The translations under genes were made by a program, and so were the position numbers. From the NCBI GenBank assembly GCA_014706295.1, contig JACSVZ010000002.1, positions 105,072,047 through 105,136,046 of the forward strand: a stretch of 64,000 nucleotides of DNA, read 5' to 3'. Below, piece by piece: positions 46,489 through 57,293 of the stretch. Numbering within the stretch: position 1 is the first letter of the stretch; the number at the start of each line of letters is the position of its first letter. The DNA comes from Lycocorax pyrrhopterus obiensis (Eukaryota; Chordata; Aves; Passeriformes; Paradisaeidae). The notes under the pieces were generated by a model. It had not been told where the DNA came from, ran no database searches, and saw only the letters and a list, made by a program, of their open reading frames with translations.

Positions 46489-49400
46489 AGTTTTAAAAAA
46501 ATTGAAAAACACGGACTCTTTTCCACCTGTGACAGTATGTAAAATTGTTGTGTCTCTCATCTGTATGTGAAAAGGGGTTTGGTTTTGTCTCCCTCTGGGA
46601 CATAGAGCTGCCTATTAATAAGCCAGTGGTGGGACTGCCAGAGGACTCTGGCCGTCTCCTGACGTTCAGCTCCCTGCAGAGTCCTCACTTCAAACTTCTT
46701 CCCTCCATTCAACATCACAACCTTCTTCCCAGACCATTGTTTTGTGTTCGTTGGGATTTTAAGCCCTTCTTTTTGGCAGCACCTGGAACTGCTAGAAGCA
46801 GGTTCTCTGAGTCCCAGCTGTTGATATGCCAAAGGACGAGGCACAGGCAGGCTCTTCAGCATTGTTCGTATCTCGTGACCCCCTGTTCACTGGAGGATTC
46901 GGAATATGCTACTGTGGTTTAGTCCGGGTGATGGTAAAACTGACAGCCAGCCCATGTGCCAGTTGTAGTTCACAGGCAGCTGCTGCCTGTTTGGAGGCTG
47001 AAAGTTGTGTTTTGGACATTCATGTGTTGCACACCCAATTGCCCACCATGTGTTTGCATTCAAGTTATATTTTTTTACACCTATGACACCCCCTAAATCC
47101 AATACCTGTCTAGGTGGTCTCATCAAACACACCCATTTACTTGCATTTTCATTCCACATTAATAAAGTTATGGGAAAGGTTTGCCTCCCTCCCTTTACCC
47201 ATCACTGCAGACTCACAACTTTAAATCATATTTGTGACAATACAAACATGAGCATGCTTTACACAGACTCCAGAACATACAAATATACAGAAAAATACTT
47301 GGCAATCATTTTCCTAAACTACTTACTAACTGGCAGTGGCTTATTTGGGATAGTTTGTAACATATCTAAGTGACACAACTTCAGCTAATTGCTCCAGCCT
47401 CCTAAAATACAGAACTCACAGCCTGAGACTTCTGTGGAAGCAGTGAGGAGTGGTTTGCTAAGAGATGATTGCACCTTCCCACGATGCTAAAGGATTTTGG
47501 CACCAGGCCCCACAATAAACATGTAAAAAACCACAAACAAGGTAAAAGTAGTTGAGCGAGGCGAGAGACTGAGCAATCGGAGTAACAATGCCAACATCAC
47601 TAGCTGAGACTGAAATCTGTCCCAAGTTGCACCTTTGGGAAGGGAGGGGAGTGTGGGAAGCACATTTGAACCTAATTTGTTCATCTCCCATTGTAAACTC
47701 TGTACCGAAAAGGGAGAAAAAAAAGAGGGAAAAAACCATCAGATGCATCCTTTCACAGGATGTTGTATGCAAAGGAAAAAGGCCTTTGTGAAATCCTAAA
47801 CTGTGGTGCTTCCCACTGACTTCATGTGAGTCTGTAACAGCCAGAGACCCCCACCTCAGCCTGGCACCTGATGGTCCAGATGAGCTCAGAGGAGAGTTCT
47901 TCAGTCACTGAAAAAACCAACAAACATACACCCTACCCAGACCACAGCAGCAAATACCAGGACCATCAGAGAGAGAGGGAGGAGAAGCAGTGCTTATTGT
48001 GTGGTACTGGGAAAGAGCAGGAACTGATCCCAGAAAATGGCCTGCACACCTTCAGAGCAAGGCTGGGGTGGACCAAGACATTGCTCCTGACTTGAGCAGC
48101 AAACACATCCTCCCCTTAACAAGACCTAAATACTGGCTACTATCATAAGTTGCCCTTCCTACATGTTCATCCAGCCTGTCATACACCCCTTTCCATAGTC
48201 TTAAACAACATCTTAAGCCAGCCAGGACCCTTGCCTCTGTTACACTGTTCAGACAGATGTTCAGGTTTAATTCCTCAAACCTGAAGAAGTCTTCCAGTTT
48301 GCAGTCAAATTTCATTGGTGACCAGTTTATAACTTTTTGAACTCATGTCAGTATTTCATCCAACTTGAAACTGAAATCTTTCCCCTAAGTGAACTCTGGG
48401 GTGTGGTGCTCCTTAGCAGTAACCCTTAACAAAGTTCTGGAATTTAGTTAAGACACTAAAAGGAGAAAGTAGAGGCAAGAAAACCAGTCCTCTCCCAGGG
48501 GCTTCCAAGTGTAGTGAAGTGTTGTCTTGGTTAACATCAGTGTACCTTTGAAAGCCTTCAAATAAATACTTTATTCCCTTACTTCTGTTTAGTCTCTGTT
48601 TTAGGTGGCCTCTTCAGGCATCAGTACGACTACTGGGGAAGAGGCTGTGCAAGTCAGGTTTTCACAACCACTGATATGAGACCTAAACTTCCCTCATTTT
48701 CAGTGCACCAGCAGCCGTGAGCCTTTATACCCTTCCATCCCTTCTTCCACCCAAAGGGCAAGTTTCCCTCTTCTCCACTGTTTCCCTTTACCAACAGCTG
48801 GGGACTTGAGCGTTAACTGGGAGAGTAAAAGGATGAAGAGGCAGACAGGTTTATTTACAAACCAGTATTAAATCACCCGTGTTCAAAAACAAAGACTGGT
48901 TTACCAGGAATGGATCCTGTTCATTGATGTAGGAGAGGAATATTGGGATTTTCTCTTAGGTCCTGGACTGAGCTTTAGATAAGCTTTTCTTTAGGCTGGA
49001 GCCTTCCAGCAAGGAAATGTTTGGAGACATCTAGACTAACTCAAGCCACCTGTTCTTCCCCTGTTGTTGTACCACTTAGGTTGCCCACAGGGCTGAACTT
49101 TGCTGGGTTTTTACTAAGGACAAAGGCAGTGTTTTGCAGCATAAAAATGACAGGCACAGCTTCAGCTTTAATCTCTCACACCAGAAGACTAAAAGAACCT
49201 AGTTCTGGTCCCTAGATCTCTTCCCATCTGTTTGTGTATCAGGAACCCCTGGGAGTGCACAGGTCTCAGCTCTTTCTCCTTACCTCGCACTTCTCCAATC
49301 AGCACATACATCCAAATTAAAATAAAAAGGAGGTAAGGTGACAAATCTCAACGTATTTATAGAGTGCTAAGAAAAGAGCAAGCTCACCAAACACTAAGCA

Positions 49401-51010
49401 CAAGACTTTCATGCTGGTTTTCTCCCTTCTTGCAAGGAATGCTCGTGGCTGTCCCTGGCTGAGGAAGCAGCACACTTGTGACGGCCTCCCCCAGCCCTTC
49501 ACAACTCAACATGCTCTTAACTAAACAGCCACTGTGGATGGGGAGGGAAGATAACACGCCAGGAATAGACTCAGAAGAATTGCAGAGCTGAACGATCTGA
49601 CAGGCTGCGTGAGGGAAGGAGGAATGGTTTGCAAAATTATAAATACGCAGAAAACAACGGGAGGCTGTGGTTTCTCATGGTATTTTTTTGTTGGCAACCA
49701 AAGAAGCATGAATATTGGGGTGGGATTTTTGTTAAAAAAGATAAAAAACTAATGAAGAAACAGTGGCTGTGAAGTTTTAAAAAGTTTTTTCTCATCCCAC
49801 TCAGGCAGAAATGACTGAATTGCTACCATCTGAGTTGGATTAATGGTCCAGACCATGCTGTTTCCCCAGTCCCTCCCCACTTGCCAGCACATTCGTTACC
49901 AGAAGCCTGAACCCCAGACAGCTTCTTCACGTTGCCCTGCATCTGTGAGTGAGAGCACAGCCTTTGAAGCAATTAACACCTGTCAGTTAAACTGCCTCAT
50001 GGAGACCTTTTTAATTGGGAAAGATGCAGTTCTGTCCTCAGTGCAGGGCAAGAGCTCATGATGGGCCTGGTTCCCACCTGGACACATTGTCTGCCTCTTA
50101 GTTGCTTGCTGTGATAAGACCTGGCTGTACACCCACCCACACCCATTCAGCTTCCCTTGAACAGGAAACCCACAGCACCAACAAGAAGGGAAGCAAGAGG
50201 TCATCACCACAGTTGTCCACGTGAACACCCCTAGAGGAAAAGGGAGAAGAAAGGAGAACTAAAGCAGTGACCCACTCATCATTGTTGTCATTATTGTCAG
50301 CATCATCTTCACCTACATCTCTTAAGAAGTGGGCCTCTCTTCTCCCACCAGCTGTGAGAGGACTAAGAAGGTGCTGAATGAACAGCATGGTTGAAATGCA
50401 ACCTTTAGCAACCTTCCTTCTGCCTTCAAGGTCTAAAGTGAGCTATTCAAAGAAGGCTTAGTCTGAGATCTGACCGCCCACGATGCAACCCAGGCACTGA
50501 CTGCACTGGGGCTCCTCATGGAACACAAGCATTTCAGCAAAACATCAAAGCACAGACTCAGACATTTTAGGTGGACAAAGGCCAACACATTTCCAAACAT
50601 CAGTACGTTGTGGCGATGTCAGTCTCTTCTAGTTGTGAGCATTTTTTCTGGTCAAAGCTAGATCAACTCCAGCTTATAAGCAACCCCAAGGCATTTACAT
50701 CATTTACATGCAGATCTTCCAAAAGCACAGCATGTTTTTGAAAGCTCAGTATTTAATGCCTTCTTCCAGAGCAACATCCTCCCAGCTATCCTGAAACATC
50801 CTCCCATGAGCAGCAGAGACTATGGCGTCAACATCTGGGGTATTTCCATGGGCCAAGGTGGTTTTAACCCAAAAGCAGGACTGCAAAGTGCTCATCTCTC
50901 ACAACAGCCCAAGAGGTTCATTAATGTTTTCTGAATACAAGACTGTGCAAGCTGCCACCTGCCTACCAGGATGACGTGTATCTGAACAGAATGGAGGTGA
51001 AAAAACTACC

Positions 51011-51027
51011 TTTTTTTTTTTTTTTTT
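51011..51027. repeat. T17 tract
   Basis: Seventeen consecutive T residues in the spacer between the two genes. Confidence 0.95.
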
Positions 51028-51265
51028 GTCTAGTACATAATCTTTCATTTCCTCAAACCTGAGAAATATCATGCCAAGTCAGACCTCCACCAGTCAGTGG
51101 AGCATAGGAGGCATTGCATCCAGATGTACTTTCTAAGGAACATTTCAGATCACTGTTTAAATTATGGATCATGCAGATGGATTAAGAACTAGATCCCATT
51201 TCCTCTTTTATTCCTTTTTATGTGCTTTTCTCTTGAATGCTGCTGTTTAGGCATCTTATTTTCCT

Positions 51266-51280
51266 CCCCCCCCCCCCCCC
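51266..51280. repeat. C15 tract
   Basis: Fifteen consecutive C residues, preceded by TTCCT, in the spacer between the two genes. Confidence 0.95.
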
Positions 51281-51349
51281 GTTTGTTCACCTTTTATTAT
51301 TTCAATAAGGACAAAGATAAACAGAAAGAAGCTGATGCAGTGCTGAAAG

Positions 51350-51600
51350 TTGGGTCTGGCTGACTCTTTCACATGGTGCATCCGGAGCTGCAGACTCCAC
51401 CCTTCGTCTGATTTATTTTAAAAGCCTGCTGTGTCCATTAATGGAAAATTGGACCCTGTTCAGGCTGTGATGGTGTCCATGGACAGGAAAATGGAAAGTT
51501 TCAGATTAAAGCTGCAGGGAACCAGGAAGAAAAATATCTGGAGAATTTAATTGATGGTGGCAGCGCAATAATTGCAGACAAATATTAAAGAAATGGCAGT
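51350..51600. promoter_or_regulatory. Possible enhancer block with perfect CArG box
   Basis: CCATTAATGG at 51435-51444 fits the CC(A/T)6GG consensus of serum response factor exactly and is palindromic. It is followed by TTAATTGATGG and AATAATTGCAG motifs in a repeat-free stretch. It lies between the two genes. Confidence 0.28.
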
Positions 51601-54600
51601 CTGTGACCCAAAGCAGATCCCTGGGTCACAAGGAGGGAAGCGTGAATGTCTGCAAGGCCACAGGGCTGAGAAATTAAAATATTCCTCACCAGCAGGAAGT
51701 TCAAATATTTCACAAAAAAGAACACATAGGATAGAACCATTATCACTGTGATGTTACATTTGCTAACCATCCAAGTTATTCGCCTCCTAAAGATGCGAGA
51801 CGTATCTGATGACACCCATCTGATTTGAGAAAGTGGTAGGAATCTTGAAGACATCGTTCTGCGTTTCATTAGAATAAACAGCTTAGAGAAGTCACCTTTA
51901 CTGAAAACCTGATCAGACACTGGAGAAGCCCATCAAGGCACATGGAAAACAATCTACAGCTGGGTTGCTGCTGTCCATGGAGCAGAAGACAACGAATCAG
52001 TGAAGAGATTTTCAAATCCCAACCAAGATCAGAGCCTAGCAATGGTATTCCAAGAGGAAAAATAAATACATTAAAAGCTGTAAAACCAATCAGAATTGCA
52101 GCTTTTAAACCCACTGATTGATATAATAACAATACTGTCCTCATATGACGGGTTTTTTACTTTTTTTTGCTGTAAAGACTGTAGAAATAAAGTAAAAGTA
52201 TAACTGTAATTATGGCTATTTATATAAGACCACTATAGAATACAGGAGGAGATGAAATGAGTATGATGAAATGGAAACTTAATGTATTCTACAACCACCC
52301 CCCTTGCCCCCCATCCCAAATTCCAAAACCTTAAGGAATGCTCTAGCTGAAATCTCATGCCATGCTCTTGCTTTATTGTTTGTTTTTAAACTGTTACATG
52401 GAAAATGATGATAGAATTCTATAGCAGGAACATATTTTTGGAGTGGTCAAAAATATTTCGGGCTACTTGGTACCTTCCTATTAAGGCAAGACAGCCAAAT
52501 CTCCAGCCCATGAAAGAATTTGTCATGAAGTGAGTTCGTGAAGTCTTTCAGAGAGACCAACATGAAAGACACTGGCTCTTTAAGAGCATGTTCCCCTCTC
52601 TCCTTTCCCTAAGAAACACAAACACTTGCAAAACCTTTCCAGTCTTTACCTTTGGATGAAACGATTGCATGGACTGGGAGCTGGTGCATCGTAATATTCC
52701 ATTATTTTCCTCCTCCTAGATGAAGTCACAGCCTAAGACATTCCCATCGGCACAGCCATCTGTTTACAGGAGCTGTATCTAGCCTGAAGCCCATACAAAG
52801 TGAGGCGAGAGGAACGTGATTGATACAGCAGATTTAGTTTGCATCAATTTAAAAGATGTGGCTTATTAGCTCACGGTGCAGAACACCTTTAGTGAGTTAC
52901 CTTTAGTCTAGAAAACTCTCCCTGTTTTCCCATGATCTGTTGAAGTCCCAGATGCTGGCAGCAACAGGTTACACAATCGTCTCAGCTGTTTTCCACTGCA
53001 TATACTCCTTTAAAACAGGCTTTCTAAGATTTCAAAGAGGGGTTTGAACCAGAATGGTGCCTTTGTGTCACGTTTTCAGAAACAAGAAGAGTAAAAAAAC
53101 ATGAGAGGGATTTTGAAGGGAAAGGGGAAGTTATTCTCTGGCTTTTACAGCAGTTTCTGTAGCAGGAGGTTAAGGGTTCCTTTGTCAAAATTTTCAGTGG
53201 CGCTGCCTTTGCAATTCAGCATTTGCTCTGGTGAACTACACTGCTTCTCTCCAAACATTTCTGAATCACAGAGGGTTTGTTTTATGGGTTTGTTTGTTTG
53301 TTTTAACCCAAAAGAAAACAATATAGTTGAGTTTTTTCCATCTGAGAGACTGCGGTAAGCAACTTACCCATACAGACGGCTATTCACAACAAGAGCCATT
53401 CAATTCTTTGCTCAGCAATTTTAATATTCCCCTTTGAATACAGCTGAGCCACATGAAATTCTGTTGTGTAAGGCTCTCCTTCAAAGTAGAGATTTATTTT
53501 CTTTGGTAACAGCTCATCAAGTCTTGAGGCTACAGCCATCTGTGTTAATCTCTGCACAGTCTGTTCTTATTCATCATCAATAATAAGACCAAGGAGCACC
53601 CATGCTGAAGACAGTATGAACAGACAACTATAATAAAGAAATAAAAGCTGCCTTGCTGAAATTTTTAGCTTCTGTGTCTATCCTACATCCTAATTCGTTG
53701 ACCATAACTGGAGACATCAAATGAGGGAAAACAATTAACTTCACCCCAAAGGAACATAATGTTTGAAAGAAAGTTCAACTATGTTTTCTGAGTGGCCATT
53801 ATGGGAGTGATTTGCAGATCTCAGGCTTTGGCAGTGGGACAGCCAGCAGCAGAATGGCAAAGAGAAGAACTTGGAAGCTGTTTGCTTCTGCCTGCTTATT
53901 TTGTCTCTTACACTACAGCTATGGGGATGTTCTCTACTAAGTGCTGAAGCTTCCTGCACAAGCAGACCAGGTCATTCAACTGCTGGCAGGCAAGATCCAG
54001 GGCGATGCCTGCAGAGTCACATAATAGCGTTACCTCTAGCTTGATCTCCACTGACACCAAAAAGGGGTTGTCACTTCTGTTGTTCAGCTCAAATGAAGAA
54101 ACTCACTGTAAGGGCTGATCATGCTGAGCATCCCTGGCAACATGCTGATAATCTTTTTCCTGGCATTGGACTGCCCACAGGGTTGCAGACTTACGGGCAT
54201 GAAGGGTCTCAATTAAAATTTCTTCTGTCTGCTCAAACCTGAAGGAACTTAATTTGCTAACTTGTGAACTTGCGGTGGTAACTGGCACAGGAACCCTTTC
54301 CCCGAGAAGGCAAAGAACAATCCAATTTCTAGGCAATCAGTAAGGGAGAAGTGACTCCTTAAGAGATGTTTTCCGTGACTTGTCTGAAGCCAAAGCTCAT
54401 CCCTTGGTGTCCCAGAAGGTACGTGACAGAGAAACAGCAAAAATCCCTTTTGGTTCCCGTCTCTAGCCAGGACTAGAGGGGATGGTTAGCCAGACTTGCT
54501 TGGTCTCCACAGCTTTCAAAGGAAGGTCTGAGAAATATTTGCCTTGAGGTGTTTCCCACCCCAGTGAATGAATACTTTCTGCTTTTGTGATGTGACTGCT

Positions 54601-56380
54601 AATTACAGCCACACAGTTCTTATAGTGGGCATCTGCAAATCCCCAAAACATTTCTGCTTAACAACTTCATGCCTGAACCACAGTCCTCTTAGCAGAAACT
54701 CCAACCCTCTTGTTAGTCTAACTGGTGTCAGTGATACTCCTGTGCTTATGCATGGCAAACAGCATTCCCAGCTCTCCACCTTTCCTTTCCATCTTTGTTG
54801 CCTAATGACCAGTTTCTCAATCTGAATAACCATTTTCTCCAAACAACATCAACCCTTCTCCTTATCAGTTTCAAAGGAGTTGTGCTGGTTGTTCTATTCA
54901 GCCAGCTTGCTCCAGGCAGGTGCTGTTCTTACACGGTATCACAAGGCACTGGTTGCCTGCAACTCCAGCACAAACAAACTTGTTGGTGCACCAGCCTTCC
55001 CCATCGTCAGTGGTACAGAAATCAGAAGTTTAAGTATAAACAGGGATCAAACTCCTACAGGAAAGTGGGCCTTGCCTTTGATTCCCAAGCTGTACTGGCC
55101 CTCAAGTACTTGAACCAACATGAATCTTAGAGTAGAGCAACCACTTCTTCACCAGCCTCACCTATAAACGTGAAAGTTTTCCTCCTTCTCAAAGTGATGT
55201 TTGTCAGGAGTCATGAAAGGTACAGGACTGCTGATGGCAAACAGGAAGCAGAAAAGCTTGAGCAGTCACAGGGTCTCTCACAGTCACGTCTGTGAGCGCA
55301 GTTATGGGATTTCACCCATTGCCTGGCAGGGGCACATGGAGAGACTCACACCCATTTCACGATATTCTTCTATATACAGCCTTCTCTATAAGGGCAGCAA
55401 GTTCACAGCTGAACAAGTTCTATATGTTTTCAAATCTTAATGAGAGAACAAAAGAAAAAATACACTAATCATGCTCCCAGTGTGGCTTTCAAAGGGGTTT
55501 TGTATACCATCAAATCAAGAACTTAACATGCCGGCTGGCTACTCCCACTTACTCTGGAAGCCAAGACAATTATTAAAAGCTAGAAGAGTAATGTAACTTC
55601 TTCCCATCAAAGATACTAAAGAGGAGGCAGACTCCCCATCTTGGTGATCAAGAAGAGAGCACAACTTTTTAACCAGAATTATCACAAAAACCAGTCAATT
55701 TTCTAGAAGAAATCAAGGCTTACGCAATGATACTTTCGTTTAAAAAAGGGTTAAGCTTCTCAAACCAGGCAAATAATATGGAAATAGTTACACAACCTTC
55801 ATAGGCTCCTCTAATTCCTTTTTGGGACTAAACAGACATGTATTTGTAATACACCCTAATTTAAAAAAAGCAAAACAACAAACCCACAAAGAAAAGCCCC
55901 AACCCCCACCTATGAATAAGAAACACATTTTCAGAAGCAAATCTCATCCCATTTTATCTTCTTGTACAAAAGTATTTCAGCCTCAATTTTTTTCAGTCCT
56001 GCCCCCAATCTCCTTCCCCTCACCCACGCCTTCTTTTCAAACCAAATGAGCCTGTCCCTGTGTCTATCCTCTGGAACAGGATTAAAGTTTCACACTGAGC
56101 CTGTTGCCTGGTTCACAGTAGCAGATGATCTGTTTGAAAGCTGTTCATTCAGCTCTGGGCAAGGCAAATTTGTTATGGAGTTTTCTTCAACCTGCCATCT
56201 CCCTTAGCTTACAGGTAAAACAATGCTGGAGGAAACCTTTACTCAGCACTCAGTACAGCTCCCAGCAACTAACTTCTCTACAATGCTTAATAAAGCATCC
56301 TTTTCAAAGCATGGCCTATGTTGACATCACATTTCTTGAATTCTTCATATCTTCTTGTTTGAGGGGGGAAACAAGAATGT

Positions 56381-56403
56381 AAACAAACAAACAAACAAAC
56401 AAA
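56381..56403. repeat. (AAAC)n microsatellite
   Basis: More than five AAAC units running into AAAT units; downstream of the candidate TMEM241 terminal exon. Confidence 0.9.
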
Positions 56404-57217
56404 TAAATATACTTACGCACCAACTCAGACATAATACATAGGTATTACGAAGACTAATGGTAAATCAGAATTCTATCCCTTACCAAATGTTTTAACAGGT
56501 CCATTGTTTCTTTTAAAAATAGTTTTAAAGGTTTTCCTATTGCTTTTTGCTAAGATCACCTGCTCTGCAGATTTTCAGCTTCAGTATTGAAAGACTGGCA
56601 TAGATTCTCTGCCAACACAATGCAGCAATAAGCAACAACAGAATCACTTCGGTGTTAAGAATCAGGTGCATTTAATTCATTTAATAACATTTTCTGCTGG
56701 AAGCTATGTTACAGCAGCCAGATTGTTTCAAAATAGAATCCCCATTGCCTGCACTTTTGTAATCCACTCGTAGTCCATATCCAGCAGCTTTACTCTTTGA
56801 GTCTTCATGGCACTTGGCTTTAAGCACAGGCTCTTTATGATGAAGGCCAGCCACATGAATGAGTCATGCCACTGCAGTGGGTAATACAAGCCTTGTCCCA
56901 ATTACTTTGTAAGAAAAAAAAAGACGCTTGGAAAATAAGTGTAAGCAAGGTAGGATCAAAAAGGTATGACGTGATTCAGGACCATCTCTGCCAGTGGTTT
57001 GATCAAAACCAGTAGACGTGAAAAGGGCATGATGGAATGGCCTCCAGCACCTGCTGCATCTCAGAAAGACCAGCAGACTCCAATTTTTCTCTCTAGTCTC
57101 ATGTGTTGACAACCCAAGAACAGTAAATTCCTTAAATGATGGCTACCAATAAATCTGGAGGGTTTTGTATCAGCTGAGCTACAGACCCACTGCTTTGCAT
57201 TCAGGCATTACTTGGTG

Positions 57218-57293
57218 TCATTGCTTCTCTGCAACGTAAAGGAGTTCCTCCTTCCTCAGAGCTGTGTGTTCGGCACTTTGTATTTTTGACTGA
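57218..57293 (-). CDS. TMEM241: Candidate terminal coding exon of TMEM241 (76 nt)
   Basis: On the - strand a strong acceptor (cctttttttccag, ending at 57294) is followed by 24 codons and TGA (57218-57220). The single first base completes a codon begun by the TG at the end of the 63562-63626 exon, giving Cys. The reading is QSKIQSAEHTALRKEELLYV then AEKQ and stop. The ending (ALRKEELLYVAEK) resembles the GALGEALLVFSERK end of mammalian TMEM241 as I remember it, at a distance and with a gap. TMEM241 is a multi-membrane-span Golgi protein of the nucleotide-sugar transporter family. It lies convergent to CABLES1 in mammals, which fits strand and position. Against it, the segment before the ending is hydrophilic, unlike mammals. 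Gene assignment is inference. Confidence 0.35.

Larger units (their letters stand above)
1..46500 (+). other. CABLES1: CABLES1 gene, exons 2-10 with introns and 3' UTR (5' end outside window)
   Basis: Nine exons join in phase into 352 residues and a stop that match, from memory, the C-terminal part of mammalian CABLES1 (about 633 residues). CABLES1 is a cytoplasmic and nuclear adaptor that links Cdk5, Cdk2 and Cdk3 to Abl or Wee1 tyrosine kinases, promotes inhibitory Cdk tyrosine phosphorylation and acts as a growth suppressor. Exon 1 of mammals (about 280 residues, very GC-rich, Ala/Pro/Gly-rich) is not in the window. The large introns (up to 9.9 kb) fit CABLES1 better than the compact paralogue CABLES2. 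Locally, residue 1 is the first complete codon of exon 2; the cyclin-box-like domain is roughly residues 202-350. The right end is set by the distal polyadenylation signal. The exon assignments are direct readings. The function is family knowledge. Confidence 0.95.
43508..46500 (+). other. CABLES1: CABLES1 3' UTR
   Basis: The UTR is placed from the stop to just past the distal polyadenylation signal, giving about 3 kb. It contains a (TG)n-rich run (44029-44060), an ATTAAA followed by a long A tract (44527), a CCT/CTT triplet run (45506-45530), a Pumilio-type UGUANAUA site (45705-45712), a proximal AATAAA (46110) and the tandem distal signal (46479). Open frames inside it (for example 45433-45732) are shadows with no recognisable homology. 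The 3' limit is an inference from sequence signals; no transcript evidence is available here. Confidence 0.75.
46501..57217. other. Spacer between CABLES1 and the candidate TMEM241 terminal exon
   Basis: This 10.7 kb stretch has no gene I can support on either strand. It would also contain the 3' UTR of the candidate - strand gene; ATTAAA hexamers on the - strand at 56671-56676 and 56680-56685 are possible end signals. Simple tracts are a T17 (51011-51027), a C15 (51266-51280) and an (AAAC)n run (56381-56403). A possibly conserved block with a CArG box lies at 51.35-51.60 kb. The segment at 48.05-48.33 kb has a repeat-like look, but I could not place it in a family. Confidence 0.6.

Noticed and set aside
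1..46500. Assignment of the + strand gene to CABLES2
   Set aside because: The paralogue shares the cyclin-box-like domain, but exons 2-6 match the CABLES1 linker as remembered and the introns are much longer than those of the compact CABLES2.
48050..48330. Repeat-like segment in the spacer (possible old LINE)
   Set aside because: The texture resembles an old interspersed repeat, but I could not match it to a CR1 or other family consensus with any confidence.
49280..49320. - strand segment ending GAAGTGCGAG before gtaagg, resembling an exon donor
   Set aside because: No acceptor AG follows the T-rich tract upstream, so no exon can be built.
49317..49502. - strand frame with a hydrophobic run CLVFGELALFLALYKY
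   Set aside because: I considered it as the TMEM241 C-terminus because of the GE-AL pattern, but no pyrimidine-rich acceptor joins it in the needed phase.
57000..57112. - strand frame with SLLVFLRC resembling the TMEM241 ending
   Set aside because: The similarity covers about five residues and there is no acceptor in phase; it is also downstream of the better terminal exon.
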